From: Bigelowiella natans CCMP2755
Taxonomy: Eukaryota > Cercozoa > Chlorarachniophyceae
Assembly (NCBI GenBank): GCA_000320545.1
Contig: ADNK01001753.1
Location: 1 to 33,798, forward strand
Length of the DNA stretch: 33,798 nt
Direction: 5' to 3'
Position numbers and translations under genes: made by a program. The notes beneath the pieces were generated by a model that was not told the DNA's origin, ran no database searches, and saw only the letters and a program-made list of their open reading frames with translations. This document shows positions 1 through 10,602 of the stretch, piece after piece; position 1 is the first letter of the stretch; each line of letters opens with the position of its first letter.

Positions 1-556
1 ATATATTTATTTTAATAAACCGCTAAAATTAATAATATATTCCCCGCGCTCTTCAAGGTCGTTTTAAATAATTTTGCCCCCCATTTATTTTGCCCACAAA
101 ATTTTATATGCCTTTGGCCAACGACGGGGTTGGGTACATTTTCCATACAAAAAACACGCACAATGTTTCCGCCTCCCCCTCCCCCCCCCCCCCCCCCCCT
201 CCCTCCCTCCCTCCCCACTTTTGACAAATTCTACATAGGACCGCCATCGTTTGACTCTGTAGTGAGGGACACGGTCAGTGGTTTGATAGATTTGATAGAT
301 CTTTGCTTCTTCCTGCATTCATTCGTTCATACTCTGGTTATGTATTGGGGGAGGGAGGGAGGGGGGGGGGGAGGGTGGCAGGGAGAGACGGGAACATTGC
401 GCGTGTGAGCAGTATAGAAGATGTATCCTACTACGCCGCACGATAGACATTCTTTAAATTTTGTGTCTTTCATATATTTATTTATTCATTATTTATTATT
501 TTATTCATTTCATTCATCCTCTTTACTTTTAAATTTTTTTTATCATGCAAACATAG
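1..556. other. Upstream/intronic sequence of the kinase-like gene, with a C-run
   Basis: I could not support a coding exon here. The stretch holds a 19-base C-run (181-199), a G-rich tract around 348-374 and AT-rich sequence up to a splice acceptor (catag) at about 552-556, which opens the first recognisable kinase exon. It probably contains an intron of that gene, and its N-lobe exons lie further left or were not recognised. Confidence 0.5.
181..199. repeat. Poly-C run
   Basis: Nineteen consecutive C, flanked by further CCCT repeats. Apparent proline-rich reading frames across it are artefacts of the run. Confidence 0.9.
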
Positions 557-1204
557 CTTCCTCCTGACGATCGAGTGCCAACGAGCTACGAGGAAGGCGC
601 GATTGTTCAAGCCGCTTGCGACATGGCAAATGTAGCTTTTTGCTCCATTGCCGCAGTTGTCAAAACAGGGAATCGGAGCGCGCTTGGTCACCGTTCGGGG
701 CTGCGCGCGCGCGATTTGTTTTGTCAAGATGTTTCTCGCTCGAGTGTATGCGAAGATGTGTATTATCGCCGTATTTTCTCGTTTGAAGCCGCGGTGCGGC
801 GGCTGCTGTTGTTGTTTGTTGTTGTTTGTTGTTGTTTGATGTTGTTTGTTGACGGTGTTGCAGGCCCTGCGGTACGTGCATTCAAAGGGGATAGCGCACG
901 GCGACATGTAAGCTGAGAGCTCAACAAGAGATTTTGGCATGATTGTGTGTGCGGAGGACAATAGAGACGATGTCTGGTTGTGATAATGCTGTTGCACTGT
1001 TCGCATTCCCTTTGTTGAGCGACCGATGAGCGTGTGAGGCTATTTGGAAGCTTGATGATGTTGAAGCAAGCCTCTCATCGCCTCATTGTGCAGCTATCTC
1101 CACAACACGATCGAAGCTGATGCTCACCGACGCCAAAACCAACAGAACCTGGAACGAGTAGAAAGGAAGGTAGACCACAACACACGCACGCACACAATGT
1201 AATA

Positions 1205-1245
<41 letters not shown>

Positions 1246-2047
1246 TTACACATGCGGATTGCTGCTAATGAATCATCCCCAGCAGCCTCATTTAGTGACG
1301 CGACGTGTTGTTTTTTACTACCGTGGCCAATTCATACGAAGGTCTATCTCAGCGATTTCGGAGCTGCCTTCTCATACGACACACGCGCCCATCCTTGGAT
1401 TGAGGTCCCATAAGAGCGAGCAGAAATGCTGCAGTTGAGAAGGCTAGATTCTTAGAACACATTGCTGCTGCAGCATTTACACCTGTGCATAGCCTTGAGA
1501 TGGATTCTTGATATTGCGGTGTGCTTACTTGCCGTGAGGTGGGTTTTTGGTGTGCTGCGTACGCGTTGTTGTTGTTGATGGCGATGTTGATGTAACGTCA
1601 GCACGTGGAGGTCGTAGCCTTCGGCTATCTGCTCCTAGATCTTTCCGGCTTTGCCGTCTGCCTCGGCCTTCTCCCCCCCCACAGCTCTTCGCGCCGCGTC
1701 CTTGAGAAGGTAGTACTCGCACGACCGCCGGCGGGAAGATGCACCCTTTAGCGTCGCGCTCTAAGCCTTCGTTCTATACTGCCGTGGTGTTGCAGATCGG
1801 GACTCTTTGCGTTCGAAATCGAGAGAAGGATACTGCCTACCTCAACGCGTTGGCTTGGAATAACAAAGGAGAGATTTCTTCGGCTTTGAAGGAGGGCGGC
1901 CTCGACGGCGGGACTGGTGACCGCAGCCGGGTTATTACCCCGCTGTCGCACAACAACCGCAGCTCTGCCTCGTCTTCAATGACCTTTGCAGATGTAGCCG
2001 AAATGTTGAGAGCGGCAGTGGATGATGATGAGCGCCAAAAAAGTTGA
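557..2047 (+). CDS. Protein-kinase-like gene, C-lobe only (5' partial)
   Basis: Six exons join in compatible phase: 557-631, 864-907, 1094-1169, 1342-1404, 1602-1655 and 1796-2047 (TGA 2045-2047). In order they encode the helix before the catalytic loop (AALRYVHSKG-like after joining), the loop IAHGDIYLHNT, the metal-binding motif VYLSDFGAAF, an APE/helix-F-like segment EVVAFGYLLLDL and the kinase end TFADVAEML. The catalytic Asp (HGD), the loop Asn and the DFG Asp are kept, but the usual HRD Arg is Gly. Such HGD/HN kinases are known among bacterial-type and protist LRR kinases, so it may be active. The Gly-loop and the VAIK Lys are not visible. The last junction (1655 to 1796) is the least certain, because reading through instead meets a stop. 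The gene is convergent with the hydrolase on the minus strand. Specificity is unknown. Confidence 0.7.
1211..1242. repeat. (TA)n microsatellite in a kinase-gene intron
   Basis: About 16 TA units lie between the exon ending at 1169 and the DFG exon starting at 1342. Confidence 0.9.
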
Positions 2048-2475
2048 AAATGATAAATGCTTTACATTACAACGATACACACTCTGAAGATTAAGGAATG
2101 CTGCGCGTGAAGGAACATTTTCACCCTTGCTCGTTAGCGCTGCTGGCTTCGTCGTTGTTTTTATTCATTAGTGGCAGAGGGCAATGCTAGTACATCTAGA
2201 CATTGCAGCAATTGATGAACCCGCTCTGTAGTAGTGCAAATCGCAGCATGCAAATTTTGTTTCATGATTGATTTTGCACATGTTTATTTTGGCATCGAGG
2301 CGAGTATATGCGGTCACATCATACCTTCGCATTGTTAACCATCAACACATTGCTCAAGTCAATTGTCAGTGATGATGAGCGTGGTCATTGCCTACAAACT
2401 ATTTCAGAGCTTTTTTGAATTGTAAAGGGGGGGAAAAACCTACCCCCACATCCGCCAACCCCCTGTTTAGGAGGG
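2048..2475. other. Short spacer between convergent genes
   Basis: The spacer lies between the kinase stop codon and the left arm of the inverted repeat. I see no coding exon on either strand. Either 3' UTR may lie here. Confidence 0.4.
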
Positions 2476-2620
2476 GCGGCCGGATGCATCATCCCCCCCC
2501 CTCAAAACTCATCAATAGCGCTATCATCAGGTGCTCCCAAAAAGCCTTCAAGAAAGCAGGGTGTAAACACGATTTTATATCCTTGAGGTATTGTGCCCCC
2601 CCCCCCCCCCCCCCCCCCTC
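2476..2620 (+). repeat. Left arm of large inverted repeat (inverted exon copy)
   Basis: About 120 bases here (2476-2597) match the reverse complement of about 2709-2827 at roughly 90% by eye, including blocks around the shared ctcatcaatagcgctatcat. The arm then runs into a long C-run that pairs with the G-rich tract of the other arm. It contains an inverted copy of the hydrolase exon at 2725-2780, including its flanking acceptor. One extra C (tcccaaaaag against tccaaaaag) shifts the frame, so this copy looks non-coding. Confidence 0.85.
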
Positions 2621-2683
2621 AAAAAATCACCAAAGGCACTGCTGAACTTCCACCAATCACTGAGCGTATATTGGGGAAATATA

Positions 2684-2827
2684 AGGGAGGGAGGGGGGTG
2701 GGGGGGTAGGGGTGGGCACAATACCTAAAGGATATAAAATCGTGTTCACACCCTGCTTTCATGAAGGCTTTTTGGAGCACCTGATGATAGCGCTATTGAT
2801 GAGTAACGGGGATGATGAATACAGCCG
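2684..2827 (-). repeat. Right arm of large inverted repeat (contains a hydrolase exon)
   Basis: This arm is the partner of 2476-2620. It carries the apparently intact exon (2725-2780, minus) of the thioesterase-like gene with a good acceptor and a gtattg donor. The arms are separated by about 65 bases of loop, so a transcript through both could fold into a hairpin of more than 100 bp. Confidence 0.85.
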
Positions 2828-2975
2828 TCTTTTACATCCAGGCACGAGAATGTCGCTACCTTTCCTTGAACGTAAGGAAGTATAGAATCTGACGTCCCAT
2901 GGGACTGCAACACGCGAAGGCGCGCTCCTTTCTTTGACATCTATCGAAATGTCCAGATAAGCACGCGCACACATA

Positions 2976-3011
<36 letters not shown>

Positions 3012-3949
3012 CGCGCACGCACGCACATACGCACACTGCATTTATTTTACATGCGATCTATAGCCACCATGCGAGGTGGAACTTTCGCTAGATCGGCATT
3101 TATATGAATTAGAGTAATGAGGACGTTTTCCCGAAAACTTCCATCCGTTATTCAACACCTTCTGTGGCCATGTTTGCGGCATGTACATGCCCCCAGAGAA
3201 GATGGCTAATCCCCCATAGTCGTCGCTGCTGCTAAGAGCAACCTGATAAAAAATGAGAGATGCCAATCACAATCTTCATTGTACAGCCCGGCATCAAACC
3301 TTGGGCGTTATATCTATTGTTGAAGAAATCGCAAAGCTTACTATTTGTTGCTACCTGCGTTGCGAGCCATGAGCCTTGGCTAAATCTACGTTGAAACGGC
3401 AAGCGGGGGGGGGGGGGAGAGGAGGAGGAAGCGGTGAGCACACTACTCATCTGTATGAGCTTTTCGGTGTAATGGCTCCTGCATTGATCCACGCACTAGC
3501 ACGAACCAAACCGCTATCATTCATCTAGCCGTGATGCATCATCTGAATCAAATCAAGAGCCATAGGCGGATGCAACCGATCGCACGCGAATGCAGGCGAA
3601 GGACACCGCGCCGTCGCGCACATACTCACTCCTCCTCTGGTACATGACTACCCTGCAACGATGATTTTGGAATCATCCAGCCCGAATGCATTCTTCTCGA
3701 GCTCCAGAAGCTCTTAGATGAAGGGGGAGGGCAAAAACCATGAAACGAATGATTTATATGCGCAAAGGACAAACGCCAAGAGGCAGCCAGGCACTGTTAG
3801 ACAGCGGTGTGTTTTCTAATGAAACCCGCTTTATTTTGGTAAAAACTAGTCTCGTCCGCTGCGGCAACTACCTGCAACTCGACTCTGGGAATCCCTCATA
3901 ATATCCTCTGTTTGGCCGTCGAATAACCCTGAATATTATATATAAACAT

Positions 3950-3981
<32 letters not shown>

Positions 3982-4408
3982 TGCGTGTGTGCGTCTTACA
4001 AATGACATACTACATCACCCCCCCCCCCCCCCTTCCCCCCCTCCACTCCGAAAACATGGATAAGTACGAGGAATAATCAAAAGGGGGACTGTTACATGAA
4101 TAACAACTGAGCGGCAAGTTTAATGCGCTTATCCATAATATCTCATACATACGAAATATGCTAGGCTCGTAGACTCAGTAGACTCATATTGTTAAGCCCC
4201 CCCCAAAGCCTCGTTGCCATTAAAAAAAACACTAATGCTCAAGAAATGGCATAGTCGCTACTACTCTCTGCTCCGCCTGGTTGAGCGATTTTGAAGAAGA
4301 GGGAGGAGATATCGAGAGGCCACCAGGCATAAGAGCCTAAGAGAGTTATGATTATACAGAAAGAAGGACACCAGGGAGAGCAAGTTAGAAAGACAGAGAG
4401 AGAGACAG

Positions 4409-4456
<48 letters not shown>

Positions 4457-4686
4457 TGCGCGCGAGAGAGGGCGGAATTGAAAGAGGTGAAGATGCATCC
4501 GGAACGGGCCTCACGTGCATCGTCCAGCCATTTCACCATTGATATTCTCTTCTCTTCTCTCCTCCTCTCTACCTTCCTGCAGGACAACGGGGCCTTCTGG
4601 GAAGATGAAACGGAGCTTTGCGCCATTTCGTAGCTAGCGAACAGTCATAATTAGGGAGATGAGGGCAAGAAGAGAACGGGATAATC

Positions 4687-4730
<44 letters not shown>

Positions 4731-5245
4731 CTAGTCCGAATGGAGGCAAGCTTCATAAAAGCAAGACTGATAAATTAATCGGGGGCATAATGTGCACAAC
4801 ATTCCATAATCTTCTTTGTGCAATTGTACTCGGAATGAGTGGCGGAATCTACTAAGACTACGATCACACCCTTTGCTGCAGCCCCCTCCCTACGTTGACG
4901 AGATCCTCAGCGTTAGCTCCAAAGCCGTGCATTAAAACTATCGATGCCTCCTGGTAGTAGCGAAGAGGAAAATGACTTGTAGTTGTGACAATAAGAATGG
5001 TGATGAACGATGAAGACGACGACGATGATGATTATAGCAATCGTTATGATAACAACTATTTCCATATAAAGTAGACCACGGCGCATAGTACAATTAGTGA
5101 AATTTCAACTTGACTACGAAAGTGTTGTGGGCTGTTATTTTACCGCGACACACATTTCAAGCTAAAAACACCGTGCAACATCATCGTTGAGTACCGGTTT
5201 CGCGTGCGTTTGAAGGACGATGCAGTTGAGCCTTCCAATCTTCAT
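2725..5245 (-). CDS. Acyl-protein thioesterase / carboxylesterase-like hydrolase
   Basis: The gene is an alpha/beta hydrolase of the APT/LYPLA (phospholipase/carboxylesterase) family, whose members remove acyl groups such as palmitate from proteins. Minus-strand exons in order are 5195-5245 (MKIGRLNC start), 4894-4950 (SIVLMHGFGANAEDL, oxyanion-hole HG), 4573-4633 (KLRFIFPEGPV), a short exon near 4513-4540 (MVKWLDDA), 3872-3928, 3652-3712 ending IIVAG, 3355-3385 (nucleophile elbow, joined GFSQGS), 3159-3242 (LAIFSGGMYMP), 2860-2940 (RVLQSHGTSDSILP, catalytic Asp) and 2725-2780 (AGCEHDFISF). Phases agree except at the acceptor of the 4.5 kb exon, where no intron longer than about 40 bases fits. 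The final exon with the catalytic His was not found. A weak candidate starts at 2659. Ser and Asp of the triad are present. Confidence 0.75.
2979..3009. repeat. (CA)n microsatellite
   Basis: About 15 CA units lie in the hydrolase intron between exons 2860-2940 and 3159-3242. On the minus strand this is a TG tract. Confidence 0.9.
4413..4453. repeat. (AG)n microsatellite
   Basis: About 20 AG units lie within the long hydrolase intron between the MVKWLDDA exon and exon 3872-3928. Confidence 0.9.
4693..4728. repeat. (AG)n microsatellite
   Basis: A second AG tract lies in the intron between exons 4573-4633 and 4894-4950 of the hydrolase. Confidence 0.9.
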
Positions 5246-5380
5246 CTTATGCGGCTGCCGGCTATTCGCAGATACACGGAGTGTGTATAAATTTTACAAG
5301 CTCATTCATATATTTTTATATATGTATACGCTTGTGCGTATTCCCTATGATAACTACGAATACTCTCCTAATCAGTCCCC

Positions 5381-5417
<37 letters not shown>
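5381..5417. repeat. (ATC)n microsatellite
   Basis: About 12 ATC units. Overlapping frames reading poly-Ile or poly-Ser come only from this repeat. Confidence 0.9.
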
Positions 5418-6118
5418 GACTTTCTACCCAATCTTTTCGGCTGGTACTGCTATGTTCATCTCAGCGTCTGTTGGTCTCAGCCCCGGTCCTCCCGCATTCG
5501 TCCAGTCACACTGCTTTGTCGCTCCCTATTTGGAGAGAGGTTGTGAAGGGGTGAAATAGGAATTAGAGGTGCAAAATGCGTCGTCATAGTGGGTCCCAGC
5601 AGAGGCCAGGATTCAACCCCGTCAGGGAAGTTCTCGGCGAAAAGCGTAAATACCTATTCTCTTGTCCCCCCCCCCATTCACCTCGTCACGGTCGCAACGT
5701 TTATTATCAACGACAATTACTACCTCCATTATCCTTTTGACGAGGTCCTCTTTTTCTAGAACACCGGCCATGGAGAGCTACATACAACAGTCAATAGTCA
5801 TAAAGGGAAGCGCCCTCGGCGGGCAAAGCGTTTTGCACAGCGAGATGCAAGCAAACGCAATGCTGCGACGAAGCAAGATCAGCACAAACCGTGTTAGAAT
5901 CAACTACTTTCATTTTCCTGAGGAGTTCTCGAAGGTCCCTGACACTCCTTCGCATTAGCTCAGCTCTCGACCCGAGGTGGGGAGGGAGAGTAGAGGCGCC
6001 ACTATCATGCTTTCCAGTGCAGCTTTCCTCGGCAAGAATCTCAAAAAGGCAGAGAAATAAGAGAGCCAGTGAGAGCCCCACATGAGATGAGTGCTGCAGG
6101 AGTCCCATGCCTATCAGC

Positions 6119-6362
6119 TCATCGATCGACGTCTGGTTGGCGTAGCGGATTCTCATATTTAGGCAATATCAATAACATATATCTGGTAAAAAAAAAAATT
6201 ATTTTTGAAATTCTTCTCAGCCAATGCCTTCCGAGAATCCATCGCTTTAGGATTAGTCATCATCACCTACCCTAAAAACATCCTACCGAATACTTTCGAA
6301 ATATCCGTGACCACGTTGGCCTCAAGAGTCTCCGGGTTGTCTCGAGAGAAGTTACCGCTTTT
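6119..6362 (-). CDS. Possible 3'-terminal exons of an unrecognised minus-strand gene
   Basis: Two candidate exons splice in phase. The first, 6271-6362, encodes residues such as NFSRDNPETLEANVVTDI and has a strong gtaggt donor. The second, 6119-6182, is preceded on the minus strand by a T-run and accag acceptor, and ends KYENPLRQPDVDR then TGA. The splice signals argue for real exons. Against it, upstream exons would have to overlap the plus-strand gene starting at 6588, and I recognise no family. Confidence 0.25.
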
Positions 6363-6587
6363 CTAGAATTCAAGGCGATATATTCCCCTCAGATTTCCTT
6401 GTATTTTTGGAATGCGACAATGATTTGTCGGCATCTGACTGCGGCGAAATGCCCTGCGGACTCGCCTCAAAACCCTTTCCAAGTCGGACGGACTGCGTCA
6501 TTTCTCCGGAAAGACTAGACCAATTATAGATATTCGCACAATACGAGTATCCCCGTTGCCTCGCTGTTGCAATCGTTTCAAACAAGC

Positions 6588-8220
6588 ATGAGTTTGGAAG
6601 GTAAAGACGACCTTGAGAAATTGAAGGGTCTCTCAGCAAAGCCTTACAAGGAACAGGCGATATGGTTTCTGAACGGGTAAGAATAGCAGTGATAGGGAGG
6701 TGGCTGGCTGTACTGATTTCCAAACATTTCGCGAAATCTCTCATAGTTTTAAATTAAAAAAATATTCAAGCCAGACAACTAGTTTGACGCCTCCCCGCCA
6801 TATCTAGGTATTGGAATGAGATATTCAAAAAGGACGAGAAGGAGCTCGAGAACGTGTATTCCTGGGTGAAGATCCATGAAGAGATATGCCCTAAAAAGTG
6901 AGTAAATGCTGCAACTCCAAAATTTGGATTTGAAAATAAAACAGTCCGATGACTATTACACACCATAGGAAAAAGGGGTGCGAACTAAACGAGTTTGATG
7001 CTCATCGTTTCTTGGAGATGATTGGAGAGACTCTTACGGTGAAAGATATGCGAGAGTTCCTTCGTTCGGTGGACATCGAGTAAGTATCCGTCATAGTTGT
7101 TCATATGTAATCACGAACCGTGATCAGCACTATTGTTTCTTCTCGCTGTAATTTCTACGATTCTCTTGTGATGATGTTGCTTGTGCCCAATAGTTTCAAT
7201 AAAATGGTGAGCTTGACAGAGTATCTCGTATCCAAGTACAAAGTCAAATGGCGCGAGTTGATTGACAAGCCACAAGATGATGCTAAGGCAATGGAGGAAC
7301 GTAAGGCTGCCCAAGATGCAGTCGATCTTGCACAGCAGCGTACGAATGAGGCCACGAAGGCACACAAAGCAGCAGCCGAACGTGAGCTCGTCGCCAATCA
7401 TGAGAAAAAGGAAGCCATGGCAAAGGCCAAGGCCGCAAAGGAAAAGGAGATTGAATCCACAAACGCCGAGGTTATAGTAGTATGAACCTAGTAATACCTA
7501 GTAATAGCAGCAGCAGCAACAGAAATTTCCTGTTTATAATCCCGACATTTATATCGTTCTGCGACCCAAATTAAAAACTAATAGGCGGAGGCGAAAACGG
7601 CAGCCGAAGCATCCAAGAAGGCATTTGAAGAGTCTGCTGCCGCAGCAGAGGAACAAAAGGCCGCCTTGGAGAAGGTACTGGCAGAAGAGAAAAAGTACAA
7701 AGACAAGCTCGCAAAACTCGAACGCGAATCTAAAGATAGCAGCCTGGGCCAAGTCAAGCGGATGAAGGCTGCTAATATGCTCGCTCAGAGCAAAGCCAAG
7801 CCCACTCTCGCGCTACAGACGGCCAAGGTGACACTTACAGCCTCCGAGAAACGCGCTACCAAGGCGGCTCAGAAGGCCAAAACTGCAGCAGATAAGTCCG
7901 CAGCAGCTGCACAGAGAGCTGCCGTGGCTCTTCAAGAAGCTAAAAGTGCCCGTGAGATCTCTGAAGCCGCAGAGAAACAGGCGATTGAGTCAGCCAAGCG
8001 TGCGGAGGATGCTAGGAAAGCTGCCGAAGAAGCCGTCGTAGCCGCTCAAGAGGCATTTGCTAAAGCCGAGGCCGAACTTAAAAAGCTTCTTGCTAAGCCC
8101 GTTGGCAGCGGCCAAGGGTCACGTTGGTGGCTACAACGTGAATTTGAGGACATGAAGAAATACATGCCGAAGAGTAAGTTGAAGAAATTCATGAAGCAAA
8201 AGAAGCAAGAGGCTGCATAG
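6588..8220 (+). CDS. Protist coiled-coil protein with N-terminal helical domain
   Basis: Five exons (6588-6676, 6808-6897, 6969-7079, 7194-7470, 7585-8220) join in phase to a 400-residue protein. Start ATG 6588 is the first in-frame one, and the stop is followed by AATAAA at 8255-8260. Residues about 1-115 form a globular domain (AIWFLNGYWNEIF, LNEFDAHRFLEMIGETLTV, VDIDFNKMVSLTEYL). I associate this pattern with a calcium-binding/EF-hand-like or cytoskeletal protein family common in protists; the name is from memory and uncertain. Residues about 120-365 are almost entirely Ala/Lys/Glu heptad-like sequence, predicting a long coiled coil. The C-terminus is basic with a Trp pair (RWWLQREF). No signal peptide or membrane segment is seen, so it is probably cytoplasmic or structural. 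Confidence 0.85.
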
Positions 8221-9258
8221 AATGGTCCACAAATAGCAGCATCAGTAGATATTAAATAAAATGTTGCGATTATATGCTTGCATACGGTTGCATGGCACGT
8301 CTACCCAGGGCGCCAATCTCCAAAAATCTAGAGACAACAATGTTAGTCCGGCATGCTATGATGTGTGCAAACATTATGATCATTATGACGCAACACGCAA
8401 CAGAATGAGTGGGTAATTGTGCTAGATTGTGCTACTGTTCTTTGATGATGTACATTGATATTTTGAATGCGCACGTTTATCTGATAGAACGCGCACGCAT
8501 CGCACGGCAAGAGAAACTGTAACGCCTCACTGAACGTACAACAAAAGACATCAGAGCGCGTTGCACGAAATGAAATGCTAGCTAGCTAGATGGTTCACAT
8601 GGATGGTTCTTTCTAGCTTTGTGCGATTACGATATCACTTAGATCACATTCAGGTCTAGAGCTGCAAAATGCCACTGAGACTTTTGACTGCCACACAAGT
8701 GCGCATGTGCCACTACCGCTGCGAACAAAGCAGTTTTGTGGTTGTGAGAGTGTGAACAAATGAGAGAAACATGTTTGAGCACTTGTCAAATGCTTGTGCC
8801 AGGCGATGGATTTTTCATGGAAGGCCTGGAGGTCTAAAGAAATACAACTAACACCATGGCAATCGCATGAGATGCATTGTTTGCATTGGAAATCAACACG
8901 TCATTTAGATCCAAGATGAACTCGTCAATCATCTTGGGCGAGCCGCTCTCATTTTTCCGGAATGAATGAATTGTCGGGAGAACAAGCTGCAGCAAACTTC
9001 TCACAGCAATGCGGTTGTTGATTTGAACCTACAATCCTTCCTTGTCGCAGTGCCTCCTACCACAGCAAATACCTGAATGCGACAAGCAATGAATCCTGCG
9101 AAGAAACATGGAAAGTAAGCTATATTTCCTTGTCGCACTTACGGATTCCAGGTCATTAGTATAGGTCTGCAGAGTCACGAGCTGTCGGAACTCGGAACCG
9201 AATCTGCGAGCCCCGAGACTGCACACCATTTCCCCTCCACACGCCTCCAGACGATAGA
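8221..9258. other. Spacer upstream of the dipeptidase gene
   Basis: The spacer contains the 3' UTR of the coiled-coil gene. It then holds a CA/TG-rich, CTAGC-containing stretch (about 8450-8830) with no recognisable coding sequence, followed by the weak minus-strand candidate at 8839-9229. The last ATG before the dipeptidase reading frame is at 9259. Confidence 0.4.
8839..9229 (-). CDS. Weak candidate minus-strand gene, divergent to the dipeptidase
   Basis: From ATG 9229 the minus strand reads a short exon (SLGARRFGSEFRQLVTLQTY) ending in a good gtaagt donor. After one or two small introns comes an open stretch including IAVRSLLQLVLPTIHSF and LDLNDVLISNANNASHAIA, ending at a stop near 8839. 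Splice phases between the pieces did not all agree, and I recognise no family. It may be a real small gene sharing a promoter with the dipeptidase, or chance. Confidence 0.22.
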
Positions 9259-10489
9259 ATGCTGAAAGGACTCGAACCCAAGGTCTTCCAGAGGACTATA
9301 GAGCTTAGGGAGGAAGTAGAATTGGCTAGTCTTTTTTCAGAAGTACCAAAGTACCGAGACTATCGAAGAAGTGTTTTGTGTGCACGTGTGCGTGGCTACT
9401 GCCCTGGTAACAACCAAATCCGCTAAATTCATTTTGTCTCAAGGAACTATGGCAAGCGTTCGAAAGCTTAAGCGCCATCCCAAGGTACTAGCACGTTGCT
9501 GCGAGGCGTAGTAGAAGACAGAACGTCGTAGTCATCATGATCATCGTCATGCTTCGAGCAGCTTCCTTTGCATTCACTCTTAGGCCCAGCAACAAAGAAC
9601 AAAAGGTTCTCAAGTGGCTTGCGTCTATCGCTGGTTTGTAACCTATTCGACTCTATGTTGTTTATTCCCGTGCTGGTTGTTGTTGTAGTGTTTGCTTAGA
9701 ACAGCAAATGATCGTACCCCCCTTCAATAAAAGTCGTTTTTTTAATCAGAGGAGCACAAGCTCGAATATAAACAGGATGCAGCCGGCAACATGGTCATGC
9801 TTAGCAAATCGTTGTTTTGGCATGGGGTTTCGCACATGTAGCCGATTCGTATCTCTTGGTTAACAGATGACCTGTTCCATACTTACCGTATGCGTGCTCA
9901 TCATCTGTTTACCTGCGTATACTTGATTATACATATCTGTAACGGAAACAACCTTGTTCTGTATGGTGAGAAATTCACTTTCTCTTCTTCCTCCTGAAAT
10001 TTGTGGACTGCCTACCAACCCTGCTAACTCGGCGTTCTTCTTCTTCGCAGGTTATCTACCGACCTGGGACGGGGCGCGGAGAGAATAGTGCCCCAATAGC
10101 GATCCAAGGCCACGTCGACATGGTTACAGAGAAGCACCAACACGTGGACCATGATTTCGAGAAGGTTTGTCTAAGAAAAGAGCGGGAGAGTAGTCTGCTG
10201 CATGTATGATAGCGCTTGTTGTGCTTGGTGATAGAACGTATCAGCACGAGGTGCTGATTACTGTATCAAAAAGATTGCCGTCGCTCTTGAGCAATTTCAT
10301 CTCTAATTACTTCTCCTTCCTCCCCTTGTTTGATCCAACCCCCTCTTCCGAATCCCCTCCAGGATGGAATTAAGCTGATGATTGAGGGGGATTGGGTCAC
10401 AGCGAAAGGAACAACGTTAGGAGCGGACAATGGAATCGGCGTGGCTGCTGCTATCGCTCTCTTGAGAATGCCTAGGTACAAGATACAAG

Positions 10490-10529
<40 letters not shown>

Positions 10530-10557
10530 TTATATTGTTGAGATTATGGCATGCTGA

Positions 10558-10602
<45 letters not shown>

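Larger units (their letters stand above)
5246..6587. other. Divergent intergenic region, hydrolase / coiled-coil gene
   Basis: This stretch separates the minus-strand hydrolase start from the plus-strand coiled-coil start and should contain both promoters. It holds an (ATC)n tract at 5381-5417. Between 5.77 and 6.36 kb both strands contain open stretches that look protein-like. Examples are a plus frame opening gccATGGAGAGC at 5770 and a minus frame around 5960-6156 with a hydrophobic LALLFLCLFEIL stretch. I could not connect either into a gene. Confidence 0.4.

Noticed and set aside
130-408. Pro/Gly-rich frames over the C-run and G-run on both strands
   Set aside because: They are generated by homopolymers, with no splice or family support.
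3042-3158. C-terminal extension after SGGMYMPQTWPQK to a stop at 3042
   Set aside because: A gtgttg donor after the Lys codon joins in phase to the RVLQSHGTSD exon (2860-2940), which carries the expected catalytic Asp.
5220-5559. Poly-Ile and poly-Ser frames on the plus strand
   Set aside because: They are translations of an ATC microsatellite. The real exon here is the hydrolase start on the minus strand (5195-5245).
5770-6156. Overlapping open frames on both strands (one with gccATGG context, one with a hydrophobic stretch)
   Set aside because: Neither could be extended by phase-consistent exons, and no family resemblance was found.
7111-7752. Minus-strand frames rich in Leu/Cys
   Set aside because: They are antisense shadows of the Ala/Lys/Glu coiled-coil exons.
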